From positions 62,001-126,000 of the forward strand of contig NW_026570345.1 of assembly GCF_019649055.1 (NCBI RefSeq): a stretch of 64,000 bases of DNA, read 5' to 3'. This DNA is from Paramacrobiotus metropolitanus. Lineage: Eukaryota; Tardigrada; Eutardigrada; Parachela; Macrobiotidae. A program made the translations under genes and the position numbers. Positions 1 through 15,324 of this stretch are shown here, piece by piece. Position 1 is the first letter of the stretch; each line of letters starts with the position of its first letter. Under the pieces are notes generated by a model. It had not been told where the DNA came from. It did not search any database and saw nothing but the letters and a program-made list of their open reading frames with translations.

Positions 1-366
1 ACTTCCGCCGGTACGTTACCACCTGTGACCGTTGTAACTAATCCGCCAACACCTATGGTAACGCCACCGCCGACACCGATGCTGACGGCACCGCCCGTCA
101 CGTTTTCAACGAACTCCCCAACACCGGCACCGACGACTGAGTTTACCACGACAGCGGCATCGATGACCACGCAGAGCAACCAAGAAACGACGACAGTCTG
201 CTTCAATGTCAACGCTTTGCCTTTTGCGCCAACCACGGTTTCGGTGCAGGCAACGCTCAGTCCGAATAGCAACGGGCAGACTGCCATCGTAGCGAATACG
301 CTTTGCTCTACGCCATCTCGAGCTGCATCCAACTCGAGATCCAATGAAGGACGAGCGTTTTACTAG
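1..366 (+). CDS. 3' end of a Thr/Pro-rich (mucin-like) protein, partial
   Basis: Frame 1 is open from the first base of the window to a TAG stop at 364-366, so this is the terminal part of a gene that begins to the left. The 121 visible residues are dominated by Thr, Pro, Ser and Ala with short repeats such as PPTPMVTPPPTPML, typical of O-glycosylated extracellular stalks. A less biased tail with two Cys follows. No domain is recognised. It is the only + strand gene piece near the esterase cluster and converges tail-to-tail with esterase 1. It could be an internal frame of repetitive DNA, but the clean composition and single stop favour real coding. Confidence 0.5.
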   Translation, partial: TSAGTLPPVTVVTNPPTPMVTPPPTPMLTAPPVTFSTNSPTPAPTTEFTTTAASMTTQSNQETTTVCFNVNALPFAPTTVSVQATLSPNSNGQTAIVANTLCSTPSRAASNSRSNEGRAFY

Positions 367-656
367 ATGCTATTTTAATTTTCAAAAATCGACGTGTAAT
401 CAGCGGTTTTTAGTAAATTATTTTGTGGCGCTGTATTTCTCAATCTGAAGCTTATTTATTTGCCTAAGCGATTTCATTTATTATAACATTCTTCAAAGTT
501 CACACAATCTTATTGCTAGTTGTAGCAAACCTCACCCATTACTGTTCAGCAGTATAGCAACGGTCATGTACTCTTATTAGATCTTATGATACGAACAAAT
601 GGTTAGCAGACAATCGTTTACATACATCGTCTGCAAATGCCGGTACATAATTCGAT

Positions 657-3641
<2,985 letters not shown>

Positions 3642-4479
3642 TTCCCTGCTGTGTCTTAAATAACAGCAAAAGAATAAAAGTTTTATCGCTGAATATTTTG
3701 ACAAACACAATAAAAAGCATCGACACAGGAATTTCTCAGGGATTATACTGACGTTATAATAACCGAGAAATTTTTCTAAAGCCGCCCATATCTAGAACGG
3801 ACATGATACCGCACGAGACATGTGATAAATCGTTTTGCATTACCACACTTACGTGCCTAGTTTACAGCATCATGCAACATTTTGGCGCAAAACGTTCACA
3901 GCAGACCGTGCAAGGCTCTGTAAAACGCTTATTTTTAACTGCAAAGCCTAAATGATTCTGTATGGTACGGTCTAGTGAACAATCGCTTGCAGTTACTTGG
4001 GTTACTGATCTATCTCACTTACGATGTGTTACACTTCTTTGTAGGAGTTTCTTTATGGCCTGCTAAGATCATCAAATTACGCAACGTTTACAGTATACCA
4101 CCAGTACAATTAAACCTATAAAAACATTTTATTAACATGTTGTGAGTATTATGGCGCTACGCTTCGTGCTTTCAGTTGTGTCAATTAGAATAAATAAACG
4201 TCTTCACCGACATGGCGAAAAGCTGTTTCAGTTGTGCAATCAGTGGTGTGTTGGATTTTACAGAGCCTAAGACGCTAGACTACTGCTGTAGACCATTTGT
4301 ACGAAAAGTTAAGACAATACTCTTTGTCCATGGGACCGTCAGGTCATGCCTGCAACTGACCAACCGATGTAACTCTACTTTCCGTCGGTCGCTCATATTT
4401 GGCTGATTTTTTTTCCACAAAAATGAATACAAGTAGGGTACTTACAATACTAGTACAGTACTTGGCTCATTTGTGCGTA
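3642..4479. other. Spacer upstream of esterase 1
   Basis: This stretch between the esterase 1 start and the TA-flanked element is AT-rich. The small open frames here have no family features. It presumably contains the esterase 1 promoter, but I see no convincing TATA box at a fixed distance. Nothing else is supported. Confidence 0.4.
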
Positions 4480-5406
4480 CAGAGGGTTATTCAGCCAAGT
4501 GTGGTCACTTTTTGGAAAATTTCTGCTTAGCCGTTGCAGGCTTATTTTACTTTTTTAAAAATTTTATCAGATAACCACAACATTTAATCATATTCTGAAT
4601 TCAACCGAGCCAAGATTTCGCTATCCTGTAGCCCAGGAAAAAATTAAGTTTATCCCCCCCATGTTGGCAACAGTTGACCAGTTCAGCTATAGGAAATGGA
4701 TTCCCTTTACTCAAAATTAATTTAAAATTTGGGTTTTCGCCATAATCCATTGAAAACCTGTCAGGGTTTCGAACAATCCTTTTCAGAAGGAATTACTAGT
4801 TTTTCGATCAGGAAGCAACATCCTTGTTTTTCAGCAGTGCTCCCGGGAGCACATCTCTGGTTCTGGATGACTTCTTCCTCTCTGCCAGGCTTAATCATGG
4901 AGCGTCCTTTTCGATCAATGAACATTGTAAATTGTGAAGAAAGACCTGCGTTACAACTTTAGTTTGTGGAGGAACGAAAAGGATAGCTATAGCTCCGTGA
5001 GTAAGAATTCGCACAATGAGCATGGCTCCTGCGAGTGTCTTCCTGTTTTCGCGTTTTTCCAACCGTCCTACCGCAAGAACGCGCAAGAATATGGAATCGT
5101 TTTTGCTGAAAAATATTCGGATCGTCGTTTTTACAATTAAAACCATCCAGATTTGAAAAGCAGACGATCCTTTTAAGGCCAGATCATCGAAAGCCAAATT
5201 TTGCCTGGTCAAAGGTTTAGAGTCGGAGTCTTTAGGTCAGTAGCCAATCTTGCGGGCTGTTTAAGCTCGATTGTCACAAAAATTTGCAAAAAGCATCAAA
5301 ACTAATTTGTCATAATAAAACAATTATTAGAATCTGACTCTGCGCTACAGCTGAATTATAGGAATTTTTTTAATGCGCTGACCACACTTGGCTGAATAAC
5401 CCTCTG
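4480..5406. mobile_element. TA-flanked inverted-repeat element, ~927 bp (Tc1/mariner-like, non-autonomous)
   Basis: The ends are perfect ~28-base inverted repeats starting CAGAGGGTTATTCAGCCAAG and continuing GTGTGGTCA (left 4480-4508, mirrored right end finishing at 5406). A TA dinucleotide borders each side (4478-4479 and 5407-5408), as expected for a TA target duplication of the Tc1/mariner superfamily. The interior has only short broken frames on both strands and no DDE/D transposase motif that I can recognise. It lies between esterase 1 and the 3' end of esterase 2. Confidence 0.75.
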
Positions 5407-5669
5407 TACTTACGGTATATAAAACGGTGTGCACAAGCGTACGCTTTTTTGCGAGCTTTGTTTGGAAAGCCGAATCGCTTGTATGTATGCGCATTATGTG
5501 ATAGAAATTATCGTATTTTTTATGAAAGAATATAGTTATTTTACTATTCAAAATCATACAGCTCTTCGATGCTTCTTGAAACACATCGGTTGAAGAGTTG
5601 TGGTACATAAATGGCGGAGAATAAAACATTCGTCAAGCCACTTCGAAATGTCTTTGTACACCTTTTCTT

Positions 5670-8532
5670 TCAATATGCTCCATAGTTGCCACTGGGACAA
5701 GGGGTCTGAGCTACTTTATCCCAAAACTCAGCCATGCTAAGAATGTCGTAATCGCCGGTGCGCCATTCCGCCGACTGCCCCAGCTCCATGTATCCGTATC
5801 GGGTGTCCGGAGAAAACGCAGTGCCTTCCAATTTCCTGTTCACATTGACACTTTTGTTAATAACATCATATTCTAAAAGCTTTTTATTGCATTCTTCTTT
5901 ATGCTAACTAAAGTAGCCAAGTCATAAACGCGAAGGAAAAGAACTAAAGTTGAAAAACATACCCAGTGTACGCTACTTGGCGTAACACGCTTTGCAGACT
6001 TGTTTTTAATCGCGGATCGTATGTTTGGTTAGGGAGCAGCAACGCCGGGCCGAATAAGTAAGGCAGCTCCATCATATGGAAAGCGCCTGTGTGCAAGAGT
6101 TTCAGTTAACAATGTACATATGCAGGCTAAATACTTCTGTAAACGAGGACAAAATTACTAACCTAGACCTTGATAATGCGAATCATAAATGATGCGCAAT
6201 AACTGCACGGAATTCCCAGCCAATTTCGCCGCGGAGTACAAGAGCGCCTCTTTCGCTGCCGGATAACCTTGCGTCGCCTCGCTGGCCAGCTATCGAAAAA
6301 CGTTAACAGCTGATGCACCCACTGACAGAAGTTAGCTTACATGAAATAATTTCCATAATTTGTCTTCCCGTGCATCGGTTTCCGTAATGTTGTAATGCTG
6401 CATGACGGTGTCCGCGAGGGCATAATTGGGTACTGCACATAGTGGTCTCCCGCCTCTGGGAAGAAATTCCGTGGCGACAACCTGGCGAATGTCGTTTACG
6501 GTTAGTGGTTTGTCCGGGTTGAAAAGATCGGGATTTGAAGCTGGATATAAGAAATACAGAAGTACACAACTTGTTTTGATTGGTACAAAGTGTCTGTATT
6601 AGTAAAACTTTATACTTGCCAGAAAGAATGATTGACATATCTTCTCGGAGATAACTTGTGACGATGTGGGGAATTCTGGATGCCGATGCGTTCAACGCAG
6701 CCGACAGTGCTTGCAGCGGCGTTCCATGAATATGCTCGTTGTCCGTTACCAGAGCCCACGTCGAAGCAATGTAAGATAAAAGCTTGACATTTATGGAGCT
6801 TGACTTTTGTTCGGGTAGGTTTTCAACATGAGATATTACAGATACGGAGTTAAATATATTTTGTAACTATTATATTTTAAGGCACAACATAGCGCATTTT
6901 ATTCTTCATCAAATATACGCATAAACTTGATGTTATGTTGGAGACAAAATTAGGTAAAACGCGCAACAAATTTTGCTTACTGGGCTGGGTGGCTGGACTG
7001 CCCGGGCAGCATGTGCCAGTCGCTGGAACGGCAGAGCTTTTAAACAGTTAACCAGGTTCGTTGTCGTGTCTATGGGGCATCCAGTTGCGCCACCCAAGCG
7101 CTGAGCGTTGTTCAACGGATCACGGATGTAGGCCCAGTCCATTAACATACTACCGCTGAGCATTACCACATTCTGGATCATATCTGCTTAAATAAGATAG
7201 TTACAAGCGCAGTTAGACTCGGACAAACCGTTTACCTCGCAGGATGGGGTCCAAGAGCATCACGGAGATAAAAGCTGCCCCGTCACTTTGTCCGACTAAT
7301 GTCAGTGCATCTGGTCGTCCAGCGAATCTGCCAATGTTCTTGCGGATCCATGTCAGCGCTGTTATACTGTCACCAAGTCCGAAATTACACTTCGCGGCAT
7401 CGTCGCCGGTACTTAAAAAAGCCTAAAGAGCAGACAAGAAACGGTACCGTAATTCGTAAATTTGGAATAACAAGATGTTCTCAGGGCAGATGATTGGTAA
7501 CTGAGGGACGAAAAAACCGGTGAGAATGTAAAATGTGCTGGTATTAGTGAATAGTGAATATATACGTACAGTAGTACCAAATGCAGACAGCCGATAGTTG
7601 ACGGTGACAATGACGGCACGAATGCCATCCGCCAATGTGGTTCCATAACTTCCATTGTATCGATCCTTACTTCCAACTGCAAACCAAAAGTTATTGTGTT
7701 TAAAAAATTAAGCTATTTATGCTTGTCTGGCAGCTGTGTGCAGATCAGCGAGTTCGAGCAACGGTAAAACGTGTAATACACTCCGTGTACCAGTACGACA
7801 GTCACAATCATCTGAACTGCCATTCATACAAGTATCCAAAATAAGACTGGACTGTTCAGCAAAAGCTAGTATAAGGCGCAACGGTTGTAATTTCTTCGAT
7901 TTTTTGTGCCGGTGTGCAGTGATAAGCATGGTTACACTGTATGTGCGTAGCTCCTTAAATATTTGATGTTCATTGTACCTTGCAAAGCTCCGCCATGGAA
8001 CCACACCAATACGGGAAAGGTCTCCTGCACATTGCGCAAAGTAGGCGGGGTGTAAATATCCAAATACAGGCAGTCTTCGTCTACAATTGTATCGTCAATT
8101 AAAGGAAATCCTGGCAAAAAGCCTTGTGGACAAGCGTGGCCTTGTTTTAAGCGAGACGAATTTCTTAAATAAGAGTACTCCGTGTTTTCCACTGATGCCT
8201 GCAAACGTAACTCATGTGTACTGTACAGTGCAGGCAGACATTGACGTGACCGTTTATGTAGGCGATAAAATTGATAAAAACCCAAAACTCTCAGAATGTT
8301 TTGAAATACCAACAAAATGCGCTATGCTTACTTCGAAGCGTTTGCTGATGCCGTAGCGGATCCCATAGTAGACATATCCAACCGTTCCTGGATAGCTTTC
8401 GGACGCATAACTTTCACCAGTGAGCGGCGTGTTGTCTGGAAAAATGGCAGTTCCCGGTTCACCGTTAGTGTCTTTCAGAATCAGAAAAACTGAGAGTATT
8501 AAAGGGAAAATATTCGCCAAGATAATCGGCAT
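5670..8532 (-). CDS. Esterase 2: secreted type-B carboxylesterase, intact ten-exon gene
   Basis: Exons (minus): 8532-8332, 8198-7979, 7676-7570, 7422-7236, 7183-6981, 6782-6620, 6540-6341, 6289-6163, 6086-5963, 5835-5670; the phases add up to 1,698 nt, 565 residues, ending TGA. The leader MPIILANIFPLILSVFLILK looks like a signal peptide. Seen: [24 protein letters not shown] oxyanion loop, nucleophile elbow VGQSDGA (Ser; the usual GESAG is changed), C-x10-C disulfide loop, SYLREDM (probable acid) and GAFHMMELPYLF (His). Exon 3 uses a donor a few codons later than its paralogs, which shifts intron phase 1 to 0, and exon 4 is offset to match. Intron 6 appears to use a GC donor (GCAAGT). The exon 6 acceptor is the least certain border. 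This is the only cluster member with no lesion, so it is the best reference model. Confidence 0.9.
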
Positions 8533-8559
8533 GCTTGTAGGTGTAGGTAACGTGTGATC

Positions 8560-10080
8560 TACCAATTCGCTAGCGATACCGCTAAAATCGTTGGAAGCAT
8601 GATTATTTAAATACGCAAAGAAGTAAATTTCCACGCAATGAGTAGTTTTGTTCGTACGACCTTTTTACATAATTATTATTGTTCGTTCTGTGCGGAACAG
8701 ACGGTCAGGTAAAACTTTGCTGATGAAAACTGCTGTGGTGGCCTTGTGAGAACGCTTTAATCCTGCCGGTTTTCTCAGCAATCAATCACTAGTACATGTA
8801 TTTGCTACATTTAATGCACTAAGACAAGCAATCAGCTTTCGTTGGCCAACTTTATTAGTACACGTATAATTCGATGCATAAAAAACCATTTGCGAGCACA
8901 GAATCGAACATAAAATTTATCCCTGTCAGCGCATATTTACACATTAATCAAGGTGAACTTCTGATTGTCACTAAATTTCTTATCCTATTTTTTCCTCATG
9001 GGCCGTCAGCAGAACACTTGTAAGTTGACCCCTGGTTCGACGCGCGTTGGCTTGCATCCCGGAAAAATAAATAACAACAGGTATCAAATATTGCAATAAG
9101 AAGCAAATTTCCACAACACGAAACAGTAAAAAAGGCTTACCCATTGTTTTGCCTGCAAATCAATCTGATACGGTATGTGAAGCGCTGATTAGAGCCGTCG
9201 TTGTATTGATAAAACACGATGTGCCGCTTGGTCGGATCGTTGACATCGAAAACGTCAAATACGATGTTGGTGTAATCGCAGCGGACGAAGAATGGCCGGT
9301 TAGGATCGAAACCCATGTTCCAATAAAGGGTAAAAAATCTAAAAAAGGCTTCTGCAAATACAACCCGACCTCTTAGAATTGGCACAAAATATGTATTTGT
9401 ACGCACAAAAAGGGATAATTGAATTCTGTTGTTTTTACGCATTAAATGTGTGAGCTCACGTGTTTCTCGTACCCCTTTGAACGGGTACTCGTATGCATAG
9501 AATCTTTTACACAAATTTTTTTGGCAAAAGAGTATAGTCCTTCGTCGCGAGTACAGACTGTATGTCGCGATAATTAGTCTGCTTGTTGATTTGTTTGCTT
9601 AATTCCTGTGTGAAGGTTAACATTCCATTTAAAGCATTCGCATAAACGCTGCGCTAAGTTGCAGATGTTAAGGCAGTGGACAAGGGATGGATTTTAATAT
9701 CTTAGTTATGTGATATTCTGATAGCATGTCGTGCAGCTAAATAATCGCTGTCAAAACCGCATCAGCACAGTATTGCTCATCGTGGATGCGCAGATTACAA
9801 ATTTATGATTGTGGTACGTTCTATTTAAGCGGCGAATGCCGGAGATAGCACATATTTGATCAAAGACATAGCTTTCTTTACTCAGTGTAAATACGCAGTA
9901 AGAATTTCAGGAAGTGTATAAAAGCGAGTCGAAGTTATCACAAACTGTTAATTCGCTATTTTGTAAGACGTAAGCATGCTTCACATGGCCCTTTGTGAGA
10001 GCCTGAGAGGAGTGTACTCGTAATAGAGGGTGTTATCCCAAAAGGCGTTTGAAACACCAAGTCAAACACTATCGAATTTA
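8560..10080. repeat. Segmental duplication copy 1 (lectin 1 plus flanks)
   Basis: This block is recognisably similar to 20,390-22,090, with many shared stretches: the GATACCGCTAAAATCGTTG flank (8572 and 20399), the ACGGTCxGxTAA segment (about 8700 and 20638), the lectin exon, and the upstream CTTGTT-rich stretch (9580 and 21805). It carries lectin 1 and the 5' flank of esterase 2. The copies differ by many substitutions and indels, so the duplication is not recent. Confidence 0.7.
8937..9316 (-). pseudogene. Lectin 1: truncated ricin-B-type beta-trefoil gene
   Basis: Exon 1 (9316-9141) starts MGFDPNRPFFVR and contains VFDVFDV and NQRFTY, the pattern of a ricin-type beta-trefoil repeat (xLDV ... 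NQxF/W). It has exactly the same length (176 nt) and donor (GTAAGC) as exon 1 of lectin 2. The second exon survives only as a 3' remnant ending QKFTLINV and a TAA at 8937-8939. The sequence jumps from the remnant straight into intron sequence, so about 240 bp with the splice acceptor and two thirds of exon 2 are gone compared with lectin 2. No A-chain or enzymatic domain is present. Most likely a pseudogene; a shortened transcript cannot be excluded. Confidence 0.75.
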
Positions 10081-10184
10081 CTGTGTCAGCACTCGTGCAT
10101 GTACTCGTACAAAATGATACAAATCCCAAACGCAAAGAAACATTTGACACAGATTTTGCCTTAAAATTACGCTTTAACAGGCAG

Positions 10185-13100
10185 TTATTTAAACGCTCCC
10201 GGACACGGCTGATTGGCTATGTCCTGCCAATAATTCAGCATTCCCGCAAGGTCATACGTGCTGGCTGACCACTGTCCATCCAGGCCCAACTCGTTAACTC
10301 CGTAAGCGCTGTTGCTCTGCAGGAAAGCGGGGCCGTCCATTCGTCTAAAAGAGACAGCAAACGACGGCATCATAAAACTGAATTATCTTGCCGATTAATT
10401 TCCATTACGAGTACAGTTTGTAGTTTTTATAACCGAAGTATTACCCTTTGTGCGCCACTTGGCTGAGCATGCTCCGATAGCTGACTGTCAGGCGAGGATC
10501 ATATTTTTCACCGGGGAAGAGCTGCCATTGTCCGAAAATGTAGGCTAGCTCCATTGCGTGAAACGCCCCTAAATCAAATACCTTAGTTAGGCTTAGTTAG
10601 TAATCAACGTATGTAGCGACTGTACAAGCTTGTCCGGTAATTTCTGTCGTAAAGGTACAGAATACAGATAGCACATATTTAGCGCGGAATTTGCGCTATA
10701 GCGATTGCCACTACACTACGTTTGGCGTAACACGCAAATTTGTGTACTGTACTGACACCCTGCACTCGGAGAAAGTTTTAGCTGTGCAGCCACGCGTGCG
10801 TTGTACGACTGCGTTCACTGCTCACATACACGGCTTGCAACTGCATGCAGACTGCTGGCTATTGGCCGAACGCAATCGGCTTTAAATCCACCTGTCTACA
10901 GTACCGTGCTGCTCATACTGTACAAAATTTCTCCAAGTGCAGGGTGTCAGTACAGTATCTCGCTGTTTTGAACCGGCAGAAATTACCGGGCAAGCTTGTA
11001 TATCCACCAACACAATGTCACATGCTCTAGATGCGTCGTGTCATGTTCACTTGAAAATTGTTTTAATTAATAATTCACAGGTTGCCTAATAAAGTTAATA
11101 AGTACGGTAGCAGGTTGTTCAGCAGACGAAATTTATTATTTGCAGCGCCGTATTAGTTTCCATTGTAACGTACCCCATCCTTTGTAGTGCGAATCATATA
11201 TTGTTCGAATCAGCTGTACTGATGGTCCTGATGGCCAGGCGTGTTTGGCGTACATCAACGCTTCCTTAGCTGCTGGGTAACCTTGTATAGCATCGGAAGC
11301 CGGCTGCAACGAAATTCATTCCAGAACTCTTAGAGCACAAATTAGTTGTCAGAATTGTAGTTCGTAGCGCACACGATAAAACTTGTCTGAAAAGGGCTTC
11401 CTCCTGTCGTGTTCCGACATATTATAGTGTTGTATAACACGATCGCCCAAGTGTGTGTCGGGTATTGGGCAAAGCGGTCGTGCGTCACGTGGCAGTAAAT
11501 ATTTGGTGATAACATTACGAATGGCACGGAAGGTCAGTGGAGCTGAATTAAGCACGTCCGGTACCACCGTACCGACACTGAAGAACAGTAATTAAAACGC
11601 CATACTTATATATTTACTTACTCTAGAATCAATTTATTAATGGATTTACTTTAATACCAAAAACAAAAAATATTTAGAAACGTTCTATCTGTACTGTATT
11701 TTTTATTCGATAATGAGTAAGATGATCGTATTAATACATATTTGTTACTGAACGCAGATAACTGTTTTGATCTACTGTCTTATAGGCGTCGTAAAGTGTA
11801 CCTAACTACAAAGTCAAAAGACTACAAGACTTACAAGTTAATGTTAAAGAGGCATCTTCGCGCAGATAACTGGTGATAATATTTGGGACCGGTGTATCCA
11901 CTATCCAGCGTCTGTTGGAGCGCACGCAGCGGCAAGTCTTGGATGTTATCGTGGTCAACCACAAAACCGAAAGCCGCATTAACCTACAACAAGTTTTCTC
12001 AAACAACGAGCGCATGTATATTAATTCAGCCTTACCGGTATCTGGACAATCGTCAGCTGAGCCTTCTGGAACTGATTCTGTGGTAGCGCTTTCAGGCAGC
12101 TGACCATTCCAGTGGATGTATCTGTGGGACCTCCCGCAGCCGTAGCGACCTTCTTCGCGTTGGTCATCGGATCACGAATGTAGGCCACCGTCGGATCCAC
12201 CAGCACGCTGCCGCTGAATGCTACAGTTGCGTACGTCATGCTTGCAACGTGAACGTCGTGCTGCATACGTCATGTCAGCTTACCGTCGTTGTCCTTGACA
12301 ATCAAAATTAGTTCTGGTAATAATTATTGCAACATATGTCATCAACATACCTTGCGGTCTGCAGATACATAAGTATCGGTCTAACATTGCATAAATACAG
12401 CCTTGTTTTCAGTATAAAACAAAATTAGCGCTTTTGAAATCACCAGGAAGTAATATTGACCCTGTAAAATGTACCGCGAATAGCAGGATCGAGCAGAACC
12501 GTCGACACTAAGGCACCGCCACGACTTTGTCCGAACAGCGAAAAGGCGCTTGTGTTGCCGCCGAACTTATCGATATACTTTTGGGCAAATTTTATAGCCG
12601 TTTTACAATCACCGATTCCATAGTCGCCTTTGGCAGAGTCGTCCCCGGTGCTCAGAAACCCTGATACGTAGGTTGGATAAGCCGCACCAACATACTGCAC
12701 AGTTGCAACATTTGTTTTAGGTACCGTACGCAGCCAACCGGTAATTAATGGTGACAATAATTGCACCAATGTCGTCGGCTAATGATGTTGAATTATATTG
12801 ATCCTTAGTGCCAACTGTAAAGCGGAATCTAAATAAATGAAATAATAATTTTCATTTTAAAACAAACAAACCTTGGAATCCTCCACCATGAATCCACAAC
12901 ATTACGGGAAACGTCCCTGTTGAACTGGAAGCTCGTGGTGGAACATAGACGTCCATGTACAAACAGTCTTCATCAAAAACTTTATCAGTTACTGGCGGCA
13001 ATCCCTCGAGAAATCCTTGCGGACAAACATTTCCTTGCACGGGTCGTGCAGCATTTTTCAAGTAAAGAAAATCCGTATTTTCAACCGAGGCCTGCTCAGT

Positions 13101-13494
13101 AAACCGAAAAGCCGATACATAAAATTAAAATGTTTTATCATTAAAATTTGAGTCCAAAGATCAACTGATTCTTAAATTGTTGACGAAAAATCTGACTGTA
13201 AAATTCAGAAACTGGAGTCAGTGTTGTGCGTCAGTAGGCGAAGCCAAAAACCGGAAGGCGAAAGTATAATAATGAATTTTATACCTCAAAGCGTTTGCTG
13301 GTTCCATAGCGAATGCCGTAATACGCATAGCCGTCGTTACCGGGATACTTGTCGGATGCAAACGGCTCGCCCGTAAGCTGTACGTCATCGCGCAAGTTAA
13401 CCACGCCATCAGCTGCCAGACTCATTATGATGTTAAGTAAGATTATGCAAATCGAGTTCAGTGCCGTAAACAATAAGTAATAAGTTTTGGCCAT
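10185..13494 (-). pseudogene. Esterase 3: type-B carboxylesterase with several lesions
   Basis: Exons (minus): 13494-13285, 13091-12872, 12814-12725, 12660-12475, about 12240-12036, 11983-11835, 11577-11373, 11303-11174, 10568-10445, 10344-10185. Leader MAKTYYLLFTALNSICIILL; EDCLYMDVY, IHGGGFQG, nucleophile elbow FGQSRGG and GAFHAMELAYIF are all visible. It is the closest relative of esterase 4 and lies in a shared duplication. Lesions relative to esterase 4: the exon 5 acceptor reads CAAG instead of CAG (12241-12244), leaving the phase one base short; one extra base in exon 6 (about 11881-11884) just before SYLRED; an 8-base insertion at the start of exon 7 (about 11561-11570), which brings the frame back; and Gly replacing the first Cys of the conserved C-x10-C pair. 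I read it as a pseudogene. Confidence 0.75.
10747..10955. mobile_element. 209-bp TA-flanked inverted-repeat element in esterase 3 intron 8
   Basis: Inverted repeats of about 33 bases with few mismatches (left begins CTGTACTGACACCCTGCACT, right ends with its mirror) are bordered by TA at 10745-10746 and 10956-10957. The interior has no coding frame worth reporting. It sits entirely within intron 8 of esterase 3; the corresponding intron of esterase 4 is shorter and lacks it, so it inserted after the esterase 3/4 duplication. Confidence 0.7.
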
Positions 13495-14160
13495 TTTCGC
13501 GATTTGGTTCAGATATTTTACGCCTGTAGCAAGCGCGTGAATCAATTGAGATTCGGCAAAGTAGATAGGTTCATGTCTAAGAGGCTTTCTCTGGAGAAAT
13601 AAAAAAATCGAAATGTTTGGTACTGATTACATGAACGATGATAACTGGACTGTTAGTTCGTACTTCGTTTCGTTACAACCTTACGTTAGCCTTAAGCGCT
13701 ACCGAAGCGCACAGCATTTACTGGGTTACAGTGGTTTTTTTCTTACCGAAGAATGTTCTTGTCTAATTTTATGTCATTTTCACTTTTAGATATTTTTCGC
13801 TAATCACTGTAGTGTCGTCCACTGCGAACCGTTGACAATTTTTCGACGAGCCGCTACGTCGTAGATACCGTATTACGTCCCTTCAATTAAATATTCTATT
13901 ATCTTCAAAGGCAGAGACATGTCGCATAAATTACAATGAATGCCAAAACAGGTGCAATACGCTCACATTTCGTTTCATATAGGTCATAAACCAGACAGAG
14001 ACTCAGGTAATAAACAAGAACCACCGTAGCTTCTGCAACTGTATTAAACCGATGGCAGGCGAGACATCACGTGAGCGATCGTAAAAATCCGTCATGAGTC
14101 TCACGAGACGTAATCGGTTTTGGCGCCAGTGCTTTTGCGCATACATCGCGAAACATCGCG
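13495..14160. repeat. Esterase 3 upstream flank, duplicated upstream of esterase 4
   Basis: The 5' flank of esterase 3 matches that of esterase 4 (about 30,553-31,510) with interruptions: for example GTCATAAACC, TAATAAACAAGAA, GCGAGACATC and GGTTTTGGCGCC occur in order in both. The match stops at 14,160, where the 6.1-kb element begins, and resumes at 20,265. No open frame is supported here. Confidence 0.65.
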
Positions 14161-14405
14161 TGTAGCCGGCAAAACAGTTAACATGTTAACGGTTAACGCA
14201 TTAACATGTGAGCCGGGCTAGAATGTTAACGTTAACATTCCCGCCGGGCCCAAATGTTAACGACCAAAATCAAGCAAGCTATTCACTCAATCTCTGTAGC
14301 AAAATTATAATAATTATTATTGCAAATCACGAGTCATGGGCTAAAATCAAGTTCAAGCCACATTTACCTACAGTAAATTACACTTTAAGTCCCGTACGAG
14401 TTGGC
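14161..14405 (+). repeat. Left terminal inverted repeat of the 6.1-kb element
   Basis: Contains clustered palindromes built on GTTAAC, for example GTTAACATGTTAAC and AACGTTAAC, separated by CCGGC motifs. It ends near a CCGTACGAGTTGG stretch that is mirrored at the inner edge of the right repeat. A second, more diverged copy of the inner part follows directly at about 14,460-14,540, so the left terminus has a partial tandem duplication. Confidence 0.8.
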
Positions 14406-14714
14406 TGCTCTTATGTCTTGTGATGGTTATAAGAATACTCACCTTGTTCGCGCAGTTGACCAGCCATTAACTAAAATTTAGCTCAATCACATTAAAGCCA
14501 GACTTAAACACCCGTAAGATTTGGCTGCTGATCTGATGTCCTGAATCCAGATAGTGCTAACAAATTTACACTATGGTAATAACTCCGGTGATTACGATTT
14601 AATCTAGGCTCCCTTTGATTGCAACATCGGTCTGTGCTTGTTTTCGCAGGGCATGGAGCCCAACTGTTTTAGCGCGTTTCCGGTTTGAAATTTTAATTTC
14701 TGTCCACAGCCTTC

Positions 14715-15308
14715 AGGGATTTGGCCTGGTACATGGTACCAAATTCGCGTACATACGCGAAAACTTATAGTTTCGCGCACCCCCAAACACATTAATTTTA
14801 GGTTTTGTTTTATGATGTTTTGTAGCCAGATTACATTTGTATAAACTGGCTTGAAAACCGTTTGTACGCGCAACATCCGGCTCGGGAATTAAAATTGTGA
14901 GAAAATTCCAAAAAGTTTTAATGCATTTTGATGTACCAAAAGTCTCGTTATCAGACGATCTTCTTCGAATTTTGCATATAAATGCACATATCCATTAAGG
15001 TCGTTTTTACACCGAACCAAATTTTGAAATTCATTTTCAAATTAAAAAAATGGTGCAACTCTGGTTGGGTGTAAAAACGATCTTCATTTGGTTGATAATG
15101 AGACTTTTGGTACACCTAAATGCATTTAAACTTTTTGGAGTTTTCTAACAGCCATAACTCGCGAAATCAAAATTTGCGTCCATAAACGGTTTTTACGCCT
15201 GTGTATAATATGTCTTCAGAATCTTAAAAAACAAAGGAAGTGTTTCAAAGTGCACGAAAGTTTAAGATTGTACACGAATTTAGTACCACGTACCGGGCCA
15301 AATCCCTT
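14715..15308. repeat. Nested foldback element, ~594 bp
   Basis: Two arms of about 290 bp face each other around a centre near 15,020. Both outer ends carry GGGATTTGGCCxGGTAC, then GTGGTACxAAATTCG, and the inner parts share AAAAGTCTCxTTATCA and CCAAAAAGTTT. Arm identity is roughly three quarters by eye. No open frame of interest. It lies wholly inside the 6.1-kb element, so it was either part of it or inserted later. Confidence 0.7.
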
Positions 15309-15324
15309 AATGGCGCCATAATAC

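Noticed and set aside
4895-5212. Transposase in the 927-bp element
   Set aside because: The 105-codon frame shows no DDE/D spacing, helix-turn-helix or other transposase signature that I can recognise.
9917-9924. TATAAAAG on the + strand as a promoter
   Set aside because: The motif is good, but no + strand gene follows; the next gene is the 3' end of esterase 3 on the minus strand.
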